A DNA stretch of 29,949 nt from Parapedobacter sp964613725 (GTDB taxonomy: Bacteria; Bacteroidota; Bacteroidia; Sphingobacteriales; Sphingobacteriaceae): positions 1 to 29,949 of the forward strand of contig CAZTJY010000037.1 in NCBI GenBank assembly GCA_964613725.1. Direction: 5' to 3'. Below are positions 1 through 8,793 of this stretch, piece by piece (positions within the stretch are counted from its first letter, which is position 1; each line of letters opens with the position of its first letter). The notes beneath the pieces were generated by a model. It made no database searches. It saw nothing but the letters and a program-made list of their open reading frames with translations, and was not told where the DNA came from. A program made the translations under genes and the position numbers.

Positions 1-1458
1 GCGAACAACAACTATGCTGTAGGGGACATTTACCTGGGTAGGATCAAGAAAATCATGCCCGGTCTCAATGCTGCCTTTGTAGATGTTGGCTATTCAAAAG
101 ACGCATTTCTGCATTACCTCGACCTGGGCCCCCAGGTCCAGTCGCTCATCAAGCTCACCAAGTTAGTAAAGAAAGGCAGTTACAAAGAGAAACTGCTCGA
201 TAGTTTAAGATTAGAAAAGGACATCAACAAAGCCGGCAAGATATCCGAGGTACTCACCCGGAATATGCTGTTGCCCGTACAGATAGCCAAAGAGCCCATT
301 TCCACCAAGGGGCCCCGGTTGAGTTCGGATTTGTCCATTGCAGGGAGGTACGTGGTACTTGTCCCGTTTTCAAGCGCAGTATCCATTTCCAAACGGATCA
401 AGGGCAACACGGAGCGCAATCGACTGAAGAAAATCGTGGAGAGTATCAAGCCGACCAACTTCGGCGTGATTATCCGCACGGTTTCCGAAGGGAAAGGGGT
501 GGCCGAATTGCAAAAGGATTTGCTGGACCTCATTTCAAAATGGGAAGTGCTTACCAGTCGTCTGCGGGCGGCCGAACCATCGCAAAAGGTGCTTGGCGAG
601 ATGGATCGTACTTCGACCATCTTACGCGATATCCTCACCGACGAATTTTCGCATATCTACGTGAACGAACAGGCCATCTACGAAGAGACCCGTTCTTATG
701 TGCAGGAGATTTCGCCCGATTTGGAAAAAATCGTCAAGCTGTATAAACACCGTGAACCCATTTTTGAACATTTCGGTGTAGAACGGCAAATCAAGGCCGC
801 TTTCGGTAAAACGGTAAACCTACATGGCGGTGCTTACCTGGTTATCGAGCATACGGAAGCGTTGCATGTCATCGACGTGAATAGCGGCAACCGCACAGCC
901 AATAAAGAGAATCAAGAGGAAAACGCCCTGCAGGTAAATATGGAAGCGGCAAAGGAAATTGCCCGCCAGCTCCGTCTACGCGACATGGGCGGCATCGTGG
1001 TCATCGACTTCATCGATATGCACAAGCCGGCCAACCGCAAGGAGCTGCACGCCTACCTTAAGCAATGCATGGCCGCGGATCGTGCACGCCACACCATCTT
1101 GCCACCCAGTAAGTTTGGTTTGGTACAGATTACGCGCCAGCGCGTACGGCCCGAAATGACGATTGTTACCAACGAAAAATGCCCTGCATGTGATGGCACC
1201 GGCGAGATACGGTCCAGCATCGTCTTGATGGATGACATCGAAAACAACTTGAGTTTCATCCTACAGGAACAGAACGAAAAGGACATCACCTTATGTGTGC
1301 ACCCGTATATCTACACATACCTCAAATCGGGTTTCATCTCACGACGAATGAAGTGGTATTTCAAGTTCGGCCGCTGGATCAAGGTAAAACCGGTAGCGTC
1401 TTATTTCCTCACCGAGTTTCATTTCTTCAATGGCAAAGAGGTAGAGATCAAGTTATAG
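1..1458 (+). CDS. rng: Ribonuclease G/E family endoribonuclease (5' end outside window)
   Basis: The frame is open from base 1, so the gene begins upstream of the window; the first ATG seen, at 55, is internal. Family members act in the cytoplasm on single-stranded RNA, in rRNA maturation and mRNA decay. The visible part starts inside the S1 RNA-binding domain (GDIYLGRI, then PGLNAAFVDVG and DAFLH). The catalytic core carries the two metal-binding acidic sites, in HVIDVNSG and VVIDFIDM, followed by the CPACDGTGEI zinc-link motif near the C-terminus. The protein ends soon after, as in RNase G, without the long RNase E scaffold tail. About 40 N-terminal residues should be missing. Its stop overlaps the end of the convergent miaA gene by 11 bases, leaving no room for a dedicated terminator. 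Choosing rng rather than rne rests on length and on the usual situation in Bacteroidota. Confidence 0.95.
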   Translation, partial: ANNNYAVGDIYLGRIKKIMPGLNAAFVDVGYSKDAFLHYLDLGPQVQSLIKLTKLVKKGSYKEKLLDSLRLEKDINKAGKISEVLTRNMLLPVQIAKEPISTKGPRLSSDLSIAGRYVVLVPFSSAVSISKRIKGNTERNRLKKIVESIKPTNFGVIIRTVSEGKGVAELQKDLLDLISKWEVLTSRLRAAEPSQKVLGEMDRTSTILRDILTDEFSHIYVNEQAIYEETRSYVQEISPDLEKIVKLYKHREPIFEHFGVERQIKAAFGKTVNLHGGAYLVIEHTEALHVIDVNSGNRTANKENQEENALQVNMEAAKEIARQLRLRDMGGIVVIDFIDMHKPANRKELHAYLKQCMAADRARHTILPPSKFGLVQITRQRVRPEMTIVTNEKCPACDGTGEIRSSIVLMDDIENNLSFILQEQNEKDITLCVHPYIYTYLKSGFISRRMKWYFKFGRWIKVKPVASYFLTEFHFFNGKEVEIKL

Positions 1459-2350
1459 CGGATATGGCCATCACTTCGGTGGCCATATCATCTATCGAAC
1501 CATTGGCCATCCAATGTATAGTTAACCCATCCTTTTCCATCTTCCGGAAATACGTCATCTGCCTTTTGGCGAAACGGTGGATCTCGGTGTTGAGCCTTGC
1601 GAAAAATGTTTCTTCGTCCAATTCGCCCAAAAGGTAACGCGCGACGTATTTATACTCCAATCCGTAATAGACCAGTCGCTCGTGTGGTATGCCCTTTTGC
1701 AATAACCGCCTAACCTCGTCAACGAGTCCTTGCTCAAGCCGCATGCGGAGTCGCTCGGTGATGCGGTGGCGGCGGATTTCTACCGGTGGGTTGATACCGA
1801 AAAGGACGGCCGGGACAGCATCGTGCCCGTGGGGCGGAAGCGTATGGCGCTCACACCATATACTGATTTCCATTGCCCGGATTAGCCGTTTTTTGGTACT
1901 GGTGTCGGCGTTGAAACCACGAGGTATAGGCAGCTGCTTTAACCGTTCGCGGAGCACATCAGTCGCCAGTGCCCCCAGTTCATCGCGCAGGGTACTATCT
2001 ACGGGCACGCCGCTATAATCAAACGGTTGCAACACCGACTGGATGTACAATCCCGTGCCCCCACACAGGATAGGTTGTTTCCCCAGTTGCCTAATCCGGC
2101 CTAGAGCTTCGTGGAAGTCACTTCGGTATTGGTTTACATGATAGGTGTCTCCCGCATCCCGGATATCGATTAAGAAATGAGGAATATCGCCATAGTCATC
2201 GAGGTCCTTCCCCGTGCCGAGGTCCATGTCCCGATATACTTGCCGGGAGTCGGCACTGATGATCGCTCCATCTGTTCGCCTGGCTACTTCCACCGCCAAC
2301 CGAGTCTTTCCGGAGGCTGTGGGGCCAAGAATCACGATGAGGTCGGGCAT
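1448..2350 (-). CDS. miaA: tRNA dimethylallyltransferase MiaA
   Basis: Transfers a dimethylallyl group to N6 of A37 in tRNAs that read codons beginning with U. With the start at 2350 the protein has 300 residues, the normal family size. Residues 9-16 form the P-loop GPTASGKT, followed by SADSRQVY (about 32-39), GGTGLYIQ in the middle, and the late tRNA-contact motif FAKRQMTYFRK. The frame stays open nine codons further upstream to 2377, but MPDLIVILGPTASGKT is the usual N-terminus, and the later start gives a 5-base gap after the upstream oxidoreductase gene instead of an overlap. The two genes are therefore probably co-transcribed. The 3' end overlaps the convergent ribonuclease gene. Confidence 0.96.
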   Translation of the reverse strand: MPDLIVILGPTASGKTRLAVEVARRTDGAIISADSRQVYRDMDLGTGKDLDDYGDIPHFLIDIRDAGDTYHVNQYRSDFHEALGRIRQLGKQPILCGGTGLYIQSVLQPFDYSGVPVDSTLRDELGALATDVLRERLKQLPIPRGFNADTSTKKRLIRAMEISIWCERHTLPPHGHDAVPAVLFGINPPVEIRRHRITERLRMRLEQGLVDEVRRLLQKGIPHERLVYYGLEYKYVARYLLGELDEETFFARLNTEIHRFAKRQMTYFRKMEKDGLTIHWMANGSIDDMATEVMAISAIT

Positions 2351-2355
2351 GGGTT

Positions 2356-3528
2356 TCACACCACGAATTCGGTCCATTTTTCGGAGGAACCATTACTGGC
2401 GACCACGTTATCGATGAACGCCATTCCGCGCACGCCCTCATCCACCTGCGGGAAATCCAGCATCTCTGCCGTGGGTGTCTCGCCGTTGAGTTTGGCAGAA
2501 ACCGTAAGCGCAAAATTGCGGTAGATATTGCCGAACGCCTCCAGTAGTCCTTCGGGGTGCCCGGAGGGCACGCGCGTGTTGTGCACGGCAAAGCTGCTCA
2601 GCGTATGTGGCGCTGCATAAGCGTTGCCTGTGCGGATGTATTGCCGTGGCTGGTCGAGCATCTTCACGATGAGGTTATTCGGATCTTCCTGTGCCCAATC
2701 GATACCTCCTTTTTCACCATAAACACGAAGACGCAAAGCGTTTTCCTCGCCGGCGGAAATCTGGGAAGCGATAAGCACGCCACGCGCACCGTTATTGAAG
2801 CGCAGCAATACGTTGCCATCGTCATCCAGCATACGTCCTTCAACCAATGTCGACAAATCTGCGCAAAGCTCGGTGATTTCCAACCCGGTGACGTATTCGG
2901 CCAGATGTGCTGCATGGGTACCGATATCGCCCATCGATCCACTCTTTCCGGATTTATTCGGATCGGTGCGCCAAGCCGCCTGGGCATTCCCTTCACGCTC
3001 CGACAGCCGGCTCAACCAGCCCTGCGGATATTCCACCACCACTTTCCGGATTTTCCCCAATGCACCGTCTTTGATCATTGCCCGGGCCTGCTTCACCATG
3101 GGGTAACCGCTATAGGTGTGGGTAAGGCACAACACCTTGCCGGTACGTTCCACGATTTCCTTAAGTATTTTGGCTTCTTCCAACGTAAAGGTCATTGGCT
3201 TCTCGATGACTACGTTAAACCCGTTCTCCAAGGCCAATTTAGCCGGTTCGAAGTGGATGAAATTTGGAGTTACGATGGTCACGAAATCCATACGTTCGCC
3301 CTCCGGGAGCTGGCGCTCCTTCTCGATCATCTCCTGGAAGGTAAGGTATACCCGGTCTTCGGGAATAAAAAGTGCTTTCCCAGATTCGCGCGCGATATCG
3401 GGGTTGATGCTAAACGCACCGCACACCAATTCTACCAAGCCATCCATGTTTGCGGCAATACGGTGCACTGCACCGATGAAAGCATCTTTCCCCCCTCCTA
3501 CCATGCCCATGCGAAGTTTTCTGTTCAT
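2356..3528 (-). CDS. Gfo/Idh/MocA family NAD(P)-dependent oxidoreductase
   Basis: A 390-residue protein of the Gfo/Idh/MocA class, which oxidises or reduces sugars, inositols and related polyols. The N-terminal Rossmann fold is marked by MGMVGGGKDAFIGAVHR. The family's signature EKP appears in VVIEKPMTFTLEEA, and the C-terminal alpha/beta domain follows with GDIGTHAAHLAEY, the region that holds the catalytic His in relatives. The substrate cannot be told from sequence. There is no Tat or Sec signal, so it should be cytoplasmic, unlike many exported Bacteroidota members. The ATG at 3528 immediately precedes the Rossmann strand. It is directly upstream of miaA with a gap of about 5 bases, which suggests co-transcription without an obvious functional link. 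Confidence 0.93.
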   Translation of the reverse strand: MNRKLRMGMVGGGKDAFIGAVHRIAANMDGLVELVCGAFSINPDIARESGKALFIPEDRVYLTFQEMIEKERQLPEGERMDFVTIVTPNFIHFEPAKLALENGFNVVIEKPMTFTLEEAKILKEIVERTGKVLCLTHTYSGYPMVKQARAMIKDGALGKIRKVVVEYPQGWLSRLSEREGNAQAAWRTDPNKSGKSGSMGDIGTHAAHLAEYVTGLEITELCADLSTLVEGRMLDDDGNVLLRFNNGARGVLIASQISAGEENALRLRVYGEKGGIDWAQEDPNNLIVKMLDQPRQYIRTGNAYAAPHTLSSFAVHNTRVPSGHPEGLLEAFGNIYRNFALTVSAKLNGETPTAEMLDFPQVDEGVRGMAFIDNVVASNGSSEKWTEFVV

Positions 3529-3578
3529 CTGTTTTTTTCTGCGTTAAAAAGTTCAATAGCTTAAATCTGTCGAATATA

Positions 3579-4376
3579 CTAAAAATTTACCAGCTTGATA
3601 CTTCCGCTGTTGCGGACAGGCACATAGTGGGACGCCATCCGTTCATCGGTCGGCTTCATGCGGATTTCAGGGGGTAGCGTACGTTCGTAATACCGTTCCA
3701 TCGTACGCATATCTACCCAGAATAGCTGCGGTTCGGTCTCGCCAACCACCGTAAATCCCAACTTGCGGTAACTCGCGCCGTCCGACCAATCTTTGTCGGC
3801 ATATGTCATGATATCGCCGGGGTTAAAATCCCGGTGGAAGGCATCAAGTAATTTACTGAAACCACCGACCACATGCACGCCCTGCTTATGGCAAAAACGA
3901 AGCAGTTCATATGACCGGTAGTCTGCTGGCTTATCAGACATGCGCCTGCCGCCGCTGAACACGGCCACGGCTACCAGCTCGCCATCATGGAAAAGCCCAT
4001 ACCGGTATTTGCCCGGCAAGGCCACCTGTAGATGATGTTCCTGTAAGAAAGACAACGCGATGCGCTTTTCTATACGCGCCACCACCGTATCCCGCGCGTG
4101 CACTCGTTGTGCCTGCCCCACCAATGCAGCGATGCGGTTAAGTAACAGCTCGGGCCGCTTAACCCAAAGGTCTTCGTCGATATGTATACACCGGCCATCG
4201 CCCTCAACCGGTATACGTCGCGCCATACCGCACCGGTAGTAAACGACGCGGATTCCACCGTCTTCCGGATACAGCAAACATGCCTTTTCCGCAAGGGCCT
4301 TTAAATTGAACTCCAACTTAAGCCGTTCTTGCAAAGCCGAGAGAAACGTAAAAAAAGTGCTGTTCACTTGAAACAT
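3579..4376 (-). CDS. Unrecognised protein with a phage/homing-endonuclease-associated C-terminal region
   Basis: A 265-residue protein that I cannot name. Residues 1-100 contain no motif I recognise. From about 110 to 222 the order FLQEHHLQ, GLFHDGELVAVAVFSGGR, SYELLRFC, VVGGFSKLLDAF, TYADKDWSDG, YRKLGF and EPQLFWVD closely resembles a region common in phage and mobile-element proteins, where it accompanies or is fused to homing-type nucleases and zinc fingers. The fold may be acetyltransferase-like (inference). No nuclease motif is visible here and there is no signal peptide. The ATG at 4376 is the only plausible start. It is divergent from the gene at 4461, with an AT-rich gap of 84 bases, and 50 bases upstream of the oxidoreductase gene. 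Function unknown. Confidence 0.8.
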   Translation of the reverse strand: MFQVNSTFFTFLSALQERLKLEFNLKALAEKACLLYPEDGGIRVVYYRCGMARRIPVEGDGRCIHIDEDLWVKRPELLLNRIAALVGQAQRVHARDTVVARIEKRIALSFLQEHHLQVALPGKYRYGLFHDGELVAVAVFSGGRRMSDKPADYRSYELLRFCHKQGVHVVGGFSKLLDAFHRDFNPGDIMTYADKDWSDGASYRKLGFTVVGETEPQLFWVDMRTMERYYERTLPPEIRMKPTDERMASHYVPVRNSGSIKLVNF

Positions 4377-4460
4377 CAGCCACAGGTTAATGAGTTACAA
4401 AAATCATAAAAAATATGAGAGCCGCCTATTTTTTGCGCAAATTACCGATATTCGTTCACT

Positions 4461-6242
4461 ATGAAGAGAATGATTACATTGCTGTGCACGTTTTTGGCTT
4501 GCCTATTTACCGTTGCGGCGTTAAATGCGCAGCCCACTTCCTATGCACGGACAAATCAAACCGTCTTATTGAATAATCAGGTTAATGTCATTCCACTGCG
4601 CGACCTCGCGGAACGGCATACGGTGCTCATCACCCGGCTTCCTGATACGCTGTCTGCCGCATTTGGCGACCAGCTAAGCCGGTATGCACCTACCGACCGG
4701 TTTGCCATACCGGTGCAACCAGGCAACTACCTCCATCTCGATGAAAACATCAAATTCTACAATACCGTCATCGTTGCATTGACCGTCGAGGATCTCGCCG
4801 ATAGGCGCCTCATGCAATTTATTTCCACCCAAGCCGTAGGCAAAGAAATCATACTTGTGGTGTTTGGCGATGGCACCAATCTAAACGTGCTTGACTTCTG
4901 CTATTTCCCGATTTTATGGTCTCCCGATAAGACCACGGCATCGGTAGTGGATGCGGCGATGTCTGTATTCGGTGGCCTCGCCTGTACTGCCAGGTTGCCG
5001 CAGTCGTTCTCACCACGGTATACCATCGGTGCAGGCTATACCACCGCAAAGACCCGGTTGGCCTATACGGATGCGTCAACGCTTGGCATCGACCGCGTAC
5101 AATTGGAAACCGATATCGACCACATCATGGATGAAGCCATCCGCGAACGTGCCATCCCGGGCGGCGTTGTCATGGCCGTGAAAGGCGGGCAGGTAATCTT
5201 CGAAAAGTCGTATGGGTACCATACCTACGGGCAGCAGGAGCCCACCAAATTATCGGATATTTTCGACATGGCTTCCGTAACGAAAATTACGGCTACCACG
5301 CCGACCATCATGCGCCTCACTGAACGGGGTATCGTCGACCTTGACAGCACCATGGGCCACTACCTGCTGCAGGCAAAAGGCACCAATAAAAATGGCACGG
5401 CCTTACGCGACGTCATGCTCCACGAGGCAGGCTTCATCCCTTACATCCCGTTCTACCGCGACCTCAGGCCCGACGACCTCAGCCCGGACTCGTCTGCCGC
5501 GTATGCCGTAAAAGTTGCCGATGGATGCTACATCCGTACGGGGTATTATGAAAACGTCATGTGGCCCATCATGCTTGGATCGAAACTCAATCCGATGGGA
5601 AAATATGTGTATAGTGACATTAGCATGTACGTGATGAAGGAAGTAGCTGAGCATCTAACGGGCGTCCCCATACAAGATTACATACAGCAGGAATTTTACC
5701 GTCCATTAGGCATGCAAACGGCTGGGTACCTGCCGCGCGAACGATTCCCGAAGCGACGCATTGTGCCCACCGAAGACGACCAAACCTTCCGGAAGACCTT
5801 ACTGCAGGGTTACGTACACGACCAGGGTGCGGCCATGGCGGGTGGCATTGCCGGCCATGCCGGGCTCTTCGCTACGGCAAACGACCTCGCCATCTACGGC
5901 CAATTACTACTCAACCGCGGTGAATACGGCGGCGACCGGTATTTCAAACCGGAAACGGTAGACCTGTTTACCTCCAAACAATCGGCAACTAGCCGACGCG
6001 GCTTAGGGTTCGACCGGGCCGATCCGGATACCAGCAAAGCGTACCCTTCCAAACTGGCCTCCCCCGCCACTTTCGGCCATACCGGTTACACGGGCACCTG
6101 CATCTGGGTCGATCCGGAAGAACAATTGATATATATCTTCCTTTCCAATCGCGTACACCCCGTGGTCAGCACCAAGTTGTACGAGTTGAACGTGCGGAGC
6201 CGGATACAAGATACCCTTTATGAAGCCATCCGCGCCAAATAA
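4461..6242 (+). CDS. Exported serine beta-lactamase-like hydrolase with a GH3 C-terminal domain remnant
   Basis: A 593-residue exported protein. Residues 1-23 are a Sec signal peptide ending ALNAQ. Residues of about 30-190 resemble the C-terminal (non-catalytic) domain of glycoside hydrolase family 3: TVLLNNQVNVIPL is the usual opening of that domain. From about residue 215 a class-C-type penicillin-binding/beta-lactamase domain follows, with the nucleophile motif SVTK (Ser272, Lys275), YSD (Tyr384) and HTG (540-542). In many Bacteroidota these two parts follow a complete GH3 N-acetylglucosaminidase domain within one protein of about 1000 residues; here that catalytic domain is absent. The likely role is peptidoglycan-fragment or peptide-ester hydrolysis in the periplasm (inference). 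It heads a plus-strand run: the dipeptidase starts 7 bases downstream. Confidence 0.9.
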   Translation: MKRMITLLCTFLACLFTVAALNAQPTSYARTNQTVLLNNQVNVIPLRDLAERHTVLITRLPDTLSAAFGDQLSRYAPTDRFAIPVQPGNYLHLDENIKFYNTVIVALTVEDLADRRLMQFISTQAVGKEIILVVFGDGTNLNVLDFCYFPILWSPDKTTASVVDAAMSVFGGLACTARLPQSFSPRYTIGAGYTTAKTRLAYTDASTLGIDRVQLETDIDHIMDEAIRERAIPGGVVMAVKGGQVIFEKSYGYHTYGQQEPTKLSDIFDMASVTKITATTPTIMRLTERGIVDLDSTMGHYLLQAKGTNKNGTALRDVMLHEAGFIPYIPFYRDLRPDDLSPDSSAAYAVKVADGCYIRTGYYENVMWPIMLGSKLNPMGKYVYSDISMYVMKEVAEHLTGVPIQDYIQQEFYRPLGMQTAGYLPRERFPKRRIVPTEDDQTFRKTLLQGYVHDQGAAMAGGIAGHAGLFATANDLAIYGQLLLNRGEYGGDRYFKPETVDLFTSKQSATSRRGLGFDRADPDTSKAYPSKLASPATFGHTGYTGTCIWVDPEEQLIYIFLSNRVHPVVSTKLYELNVRSRIQDTLYEAIRAK

Positions 6243-6249
6243 ATCCGCT

Positions 6250-7401
6250 ATGAAGAAAACCGCGCTATTCGTTGCAACCATCTTGTTTACAGGCGAACTG
6301 TTCGCCCAAGACACTCAGCGTATCCACCGCGACGCACTTGTTATCGACACGCATAACGACGTCCTCTACCAGTCGGTGATGCGGGGCAAGGACATCGGCA
6401 AAAGAATCAGCTCGGGCCATACCGACCTCCCCCGGATTAGGGAAGGGGGCATCGATGTGCAGGTGTTCGCGGTATGGTGCAACGACAAGTACGGCAAAGG
6501 CACAGCGTTCGCGTATGCCAATAAGCAAATCGATGGGTTGATGGAAGTTATCCACAACCATCCCAACGAGATCGCCTTAGCCACCACGGCGGCCGACATA
6601 TCGGCCATCACCGCCCAAGGGAAAATCGCCGCGTTTATCGGCGTGGAAGGTGGTCATATGATTGAGGGCCGCATCGACTACCTCGATAGCCTTTTCGCGC
6701 GAGGCGCGCGCTACCTTACCCTTACCTGGAACAACAGCACAGAATGGGCGAGTTCAGCATCGGATGAGAGCCGGAACCCGAAAAAATTGAAACATAAAGG
6801 CCTCACGGCATTCGGCCGCCAGGTCATTCACAGGATGAACGAATTGGGGATGATGGTGGACCTCTCGCACGTGGGGAGGCAAACATTTTTCGATGCAATC
6901 GAGACGACCACAAAACCGGTAATCGTATCGCATAGTAACGCGTACGCGTTGATGGCACACCCCCGCAACCTGCAAGACGACCAAATCAAAGCGGTGGTGG
7001 AGAACGATGGGGTCATCTGCCTTAATTTCTACTCCGGCTTTCTAGACCCCGTGCATTACACGAAAATCAACAGGCTGTATGAAAAGCATGTCGGCGATAC
7101 TGTAAAGCGATCGACCGACGCCAAGTTCGACCGTTTGCCCGCTGCGGCGAAAGAAGCGCTCCTACCGCCGCTATCGCTCCTGCTCGACCACATCGATTAT
7201 ATGGTGAAGACCGCCGGCATCGACCATGTGGGTATCGGCAGCGATTTCGACGGGATATCGTCCACACCGATCGGCCTCGATGACTGCAGTGACCTTCCTA
7301 ACCTTACCGCCGGTCTCCTGCAACGGGGATATACCGAAACCGATATCCGCAAAATCCTCGGCGAAAATGTGCTCCGTGTATTGGCAGCCCAAGCGAATTG
7401 A
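6250..7401 (+). CDS. Exported membrane-dipeptidase-type (M19) dipeptidase
   Basis: A 383-residue zinc dipeptidase of the renal dipeptidase family (M19), which cleaves dipeptides including D-residue-containing ones. The start at 6250 gives a clean signal peptide (MKKTALFVATILFTGELFAQ); the frame runs ten codons further upstream but would overlap the previous gene and bury the signal. The metal-binding residues are visible in order: HND (His35, Asp37), the bridging Glu in GVEGGH, His in VDLSHVG and in VSHSNAYAL, and Asp in GIGSDFDG. It lies between the beta-lactamase-like protein and radA, whose ATG comes 2 bases after this stop. The pairing with an exported serine hydrolase suggests joint work on cell-wall peptides (inference). 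Confidence 0.95.
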   Translation: MKKTALFVATILFTGELFAQDTQRIHRDALVIDTHNDVLYQSVMRGKDIGKRISSGHTDLPRIREGGIDVQVFAVWCNDKYGKGTAFAYANKQIDGLMEVIHNHPNEIALATTAADISAITAQGKIAAFIGVEGGHMIEGRIDYLDSLFARGARYLTLTWNNSTEWASSASDESRNPKKLKHKGLTAFGRQVIHRMNELGMMVDLSHVGRQTFFDAIETTTKPVIVSHSNAYALMAHPRNLQDDQIKAVVENDGVICLNFYSGFLDPVHYTKINRLYEKHVGDTVKRSTDAKFDRLPAAAKEALLPPLSLLLDHIDYMVKTAGIDHVGIGSDFDGISSTPIGLDDCSDLPNLTAGLLQRGYTETDIRKILGENVLRVLAAQAN

Positions 7402-7403
7402 CT

Positions 7404-8780
7404 ATGGCGAAAACAAAAACCTCCTTCTTTTGCCAAAACTGTGGCTATGAGTCGGCTAAGTGGCTAGGCAAATGCCCTTCCTGCAATGAGTGGAACACAT
7501 TCGTGGAAGAGTTGGTAGCGCGTCCAAACACCCGGACACCCGATTGGCAAACGGCCTCGGGAACGAAAAAGCCGTCGCGTAAGGCCGCAGTGATACGCGA
7601 AATCGCGCCCGTCGCCGAAAGTCGCCGAGTGACGCCCGACCGTGAGTTGAACCGGGTGCTGGGCGGCGGCATCGTCCGCGGATCGCTAGTGCTTATCGGC
7701 GGCGAACCCGGAATTGGCAAATCCACCCTCATGCTACAGCTCGCGCTCACCATGAAGGCTAAGACCTTATATGTCTCGGGCGAAGAGAGTGAGCAGCAGC
7801 TTAAGATGCGGGCCGAACGGATTGCCCAGGCTTCGCAGGCCAACTGCTACATCCTTACCGAAACTGCTACGGCTAACATTTTTGCACAGGTCGTTGCCGT
7901 AGCACCCGACTTGGTGGTCATCGATTCCATCCAGACGCTGCACTCACCGCATGTCGACTCGGCACCAGGCAGCGTATCCCAGGTTCGCGAGTGCACGGCC
8001 GAATTACTGCGTTTTGCGAAAGAGACGGATATCCCGGTATTCATCGTGGGCCATATCACCAAAGACGGTAGCATTGCCGGCCCCAAGGTGCTGGAACACA
8101 TGGTTGATACCGTGTTGCAGTTCGAAGGCGACCGCCACCATTCCTACCGCATCCTCCGGGCGGTGAAAAACCGGTTCGGCTCGGCCTCCGAGCTGGGCAT
8201 CTATGAAATGCAGGGTTCGGGCTTGCGTGAGGTGAGCAACCCATCGGAAATCCTCCTGTCTCAGCGCGAAGACGGCACCAGCGGCACGGCCATCGCGGTG
8301 CTGCTTGAAGGGTTGCGGCCCATGCTTATCGAGGTACAAGCATTGGTAAGCAACTCGGTATACGGTACGCCCCAGCGCTCATCGACGGGATTCGACACCA
8401 AAAGGATGAATATGCTGCTTGCCGTACTGGAAAAACGCTTCGGCTTCCGGCTGAGCACCCAGGATGTATTCCTCAATATCGCCGGAGGCTTACGGGTAGA
8501 AGACCCCGCCATCGATTTGGCGGTCATCATTGCCATCATCTCTTCGCAACAAGACATCGCTGTGCCAGCGACGGTGGCCTTTGCGGGCGAGGTGGGACTT
8601 TCTGGCGAGATAAGGGCCGTGAACCGGATTGAGCAGCGGATTGCCGAAGCCGAAAAACTCGGTTTTGAAACCATTTTCCTTTCAAAGTACAATACAAAAG
8701 GGCTGGACGGCAGTGATTACCAAATCGAAATCAAGCCTGTAGCCCGAGTAGAAGAGGTGTTCCAAGCGGTATTCGGATAA
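7404..8780 (+). CDS. radA: DNA repair protein RadA
   Basis: A 458-residue cytoplasmic RecA-like ATPase that helps branch migration and processing of recombination intermediates. The N-terminal zinc finger has Cys10, Cys13, Cys24 and Cys27. The Walker A motif GEPGIGKST lies at about 100-108, and the RadA-specific KNRFG motif in AVKNRFGS at about 257. The C-terminal third is the Lon-protease-like domain (GGLRVEDPAIDLAV, GEVGLSGEIRAV). A TTG two codons upstream, at 7398, overlaps the dipeptidase stop, but the ATG at 7404 gives the usual MAKTKT-F-CQNCG N-terminus. It is the last gene of the plus-strand run from 4461. The next gene is convergent 13 bases away, and no terminator hairpin is seen in that gap. 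Confidence 0.97.
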   Translation: MAKTKTSFFCQNCGYESAKWLGKCPSCNEWNTFVEELVARPNTRTPDWQTASGTKKPSRKAAVIREIAPVAESRRVTPDRELNRVLGGGIVRGSLVLIGGEPGIGKSTLMLQLALTMKAKTLYVSGEESEQQLKMRAERIAQASQANCYILTETATANIFAQVVAVAPDLVVIDSIQTLHSPHVDSAPGSVSQVRECTAELLRFAKETDIPVFIVGHITKDGSIAGPKVLEHMVDTVLQFEGDRHHSYRILRAVKNRFGSASELGIYEMQGSGLREVSNPSEILLSQREDGTSGTAIAVLLEGLRPMLIEVQALVSNSVYGTPQRSSTGFDTKRMNMLLAVLEKRFGFRLSTQDVFLNIAGGLRVEDPAIDLAVIIAIISSQQDIAVPATVAFAGEVGLSGEIRAVNRIEQRIAEAEKLGFETIFLSKYNTKGLDGSDYQIEIKPVARVEEVFQAVFG

Positions 8781-8793
8781 CGGCGGACGGTTG

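Noticed and set aside
2557..3564. A 335-codon open frame on the plus strand
   Set aside because: It lies wholly antisense to the oxidoreductase gene, whose family motifs are clear; the plus-strand product has no recognisable domain. It is a shadow frame.
3579..4376. A functional homing endonuclease or mobile element at this gene
   Set aside because: No HNH, GIY-YIG, LAGLIDADG or Vsr-type motif, no element ends and no disrupted host gene are visible; only the associated domain is present.
4377..4460. A promoter for the beta-lactamase-like gene (TATTTTTTG near 4427)
   Set aside because: It has one base too many between TA and TTTG, and no -33 element; too weak to list.
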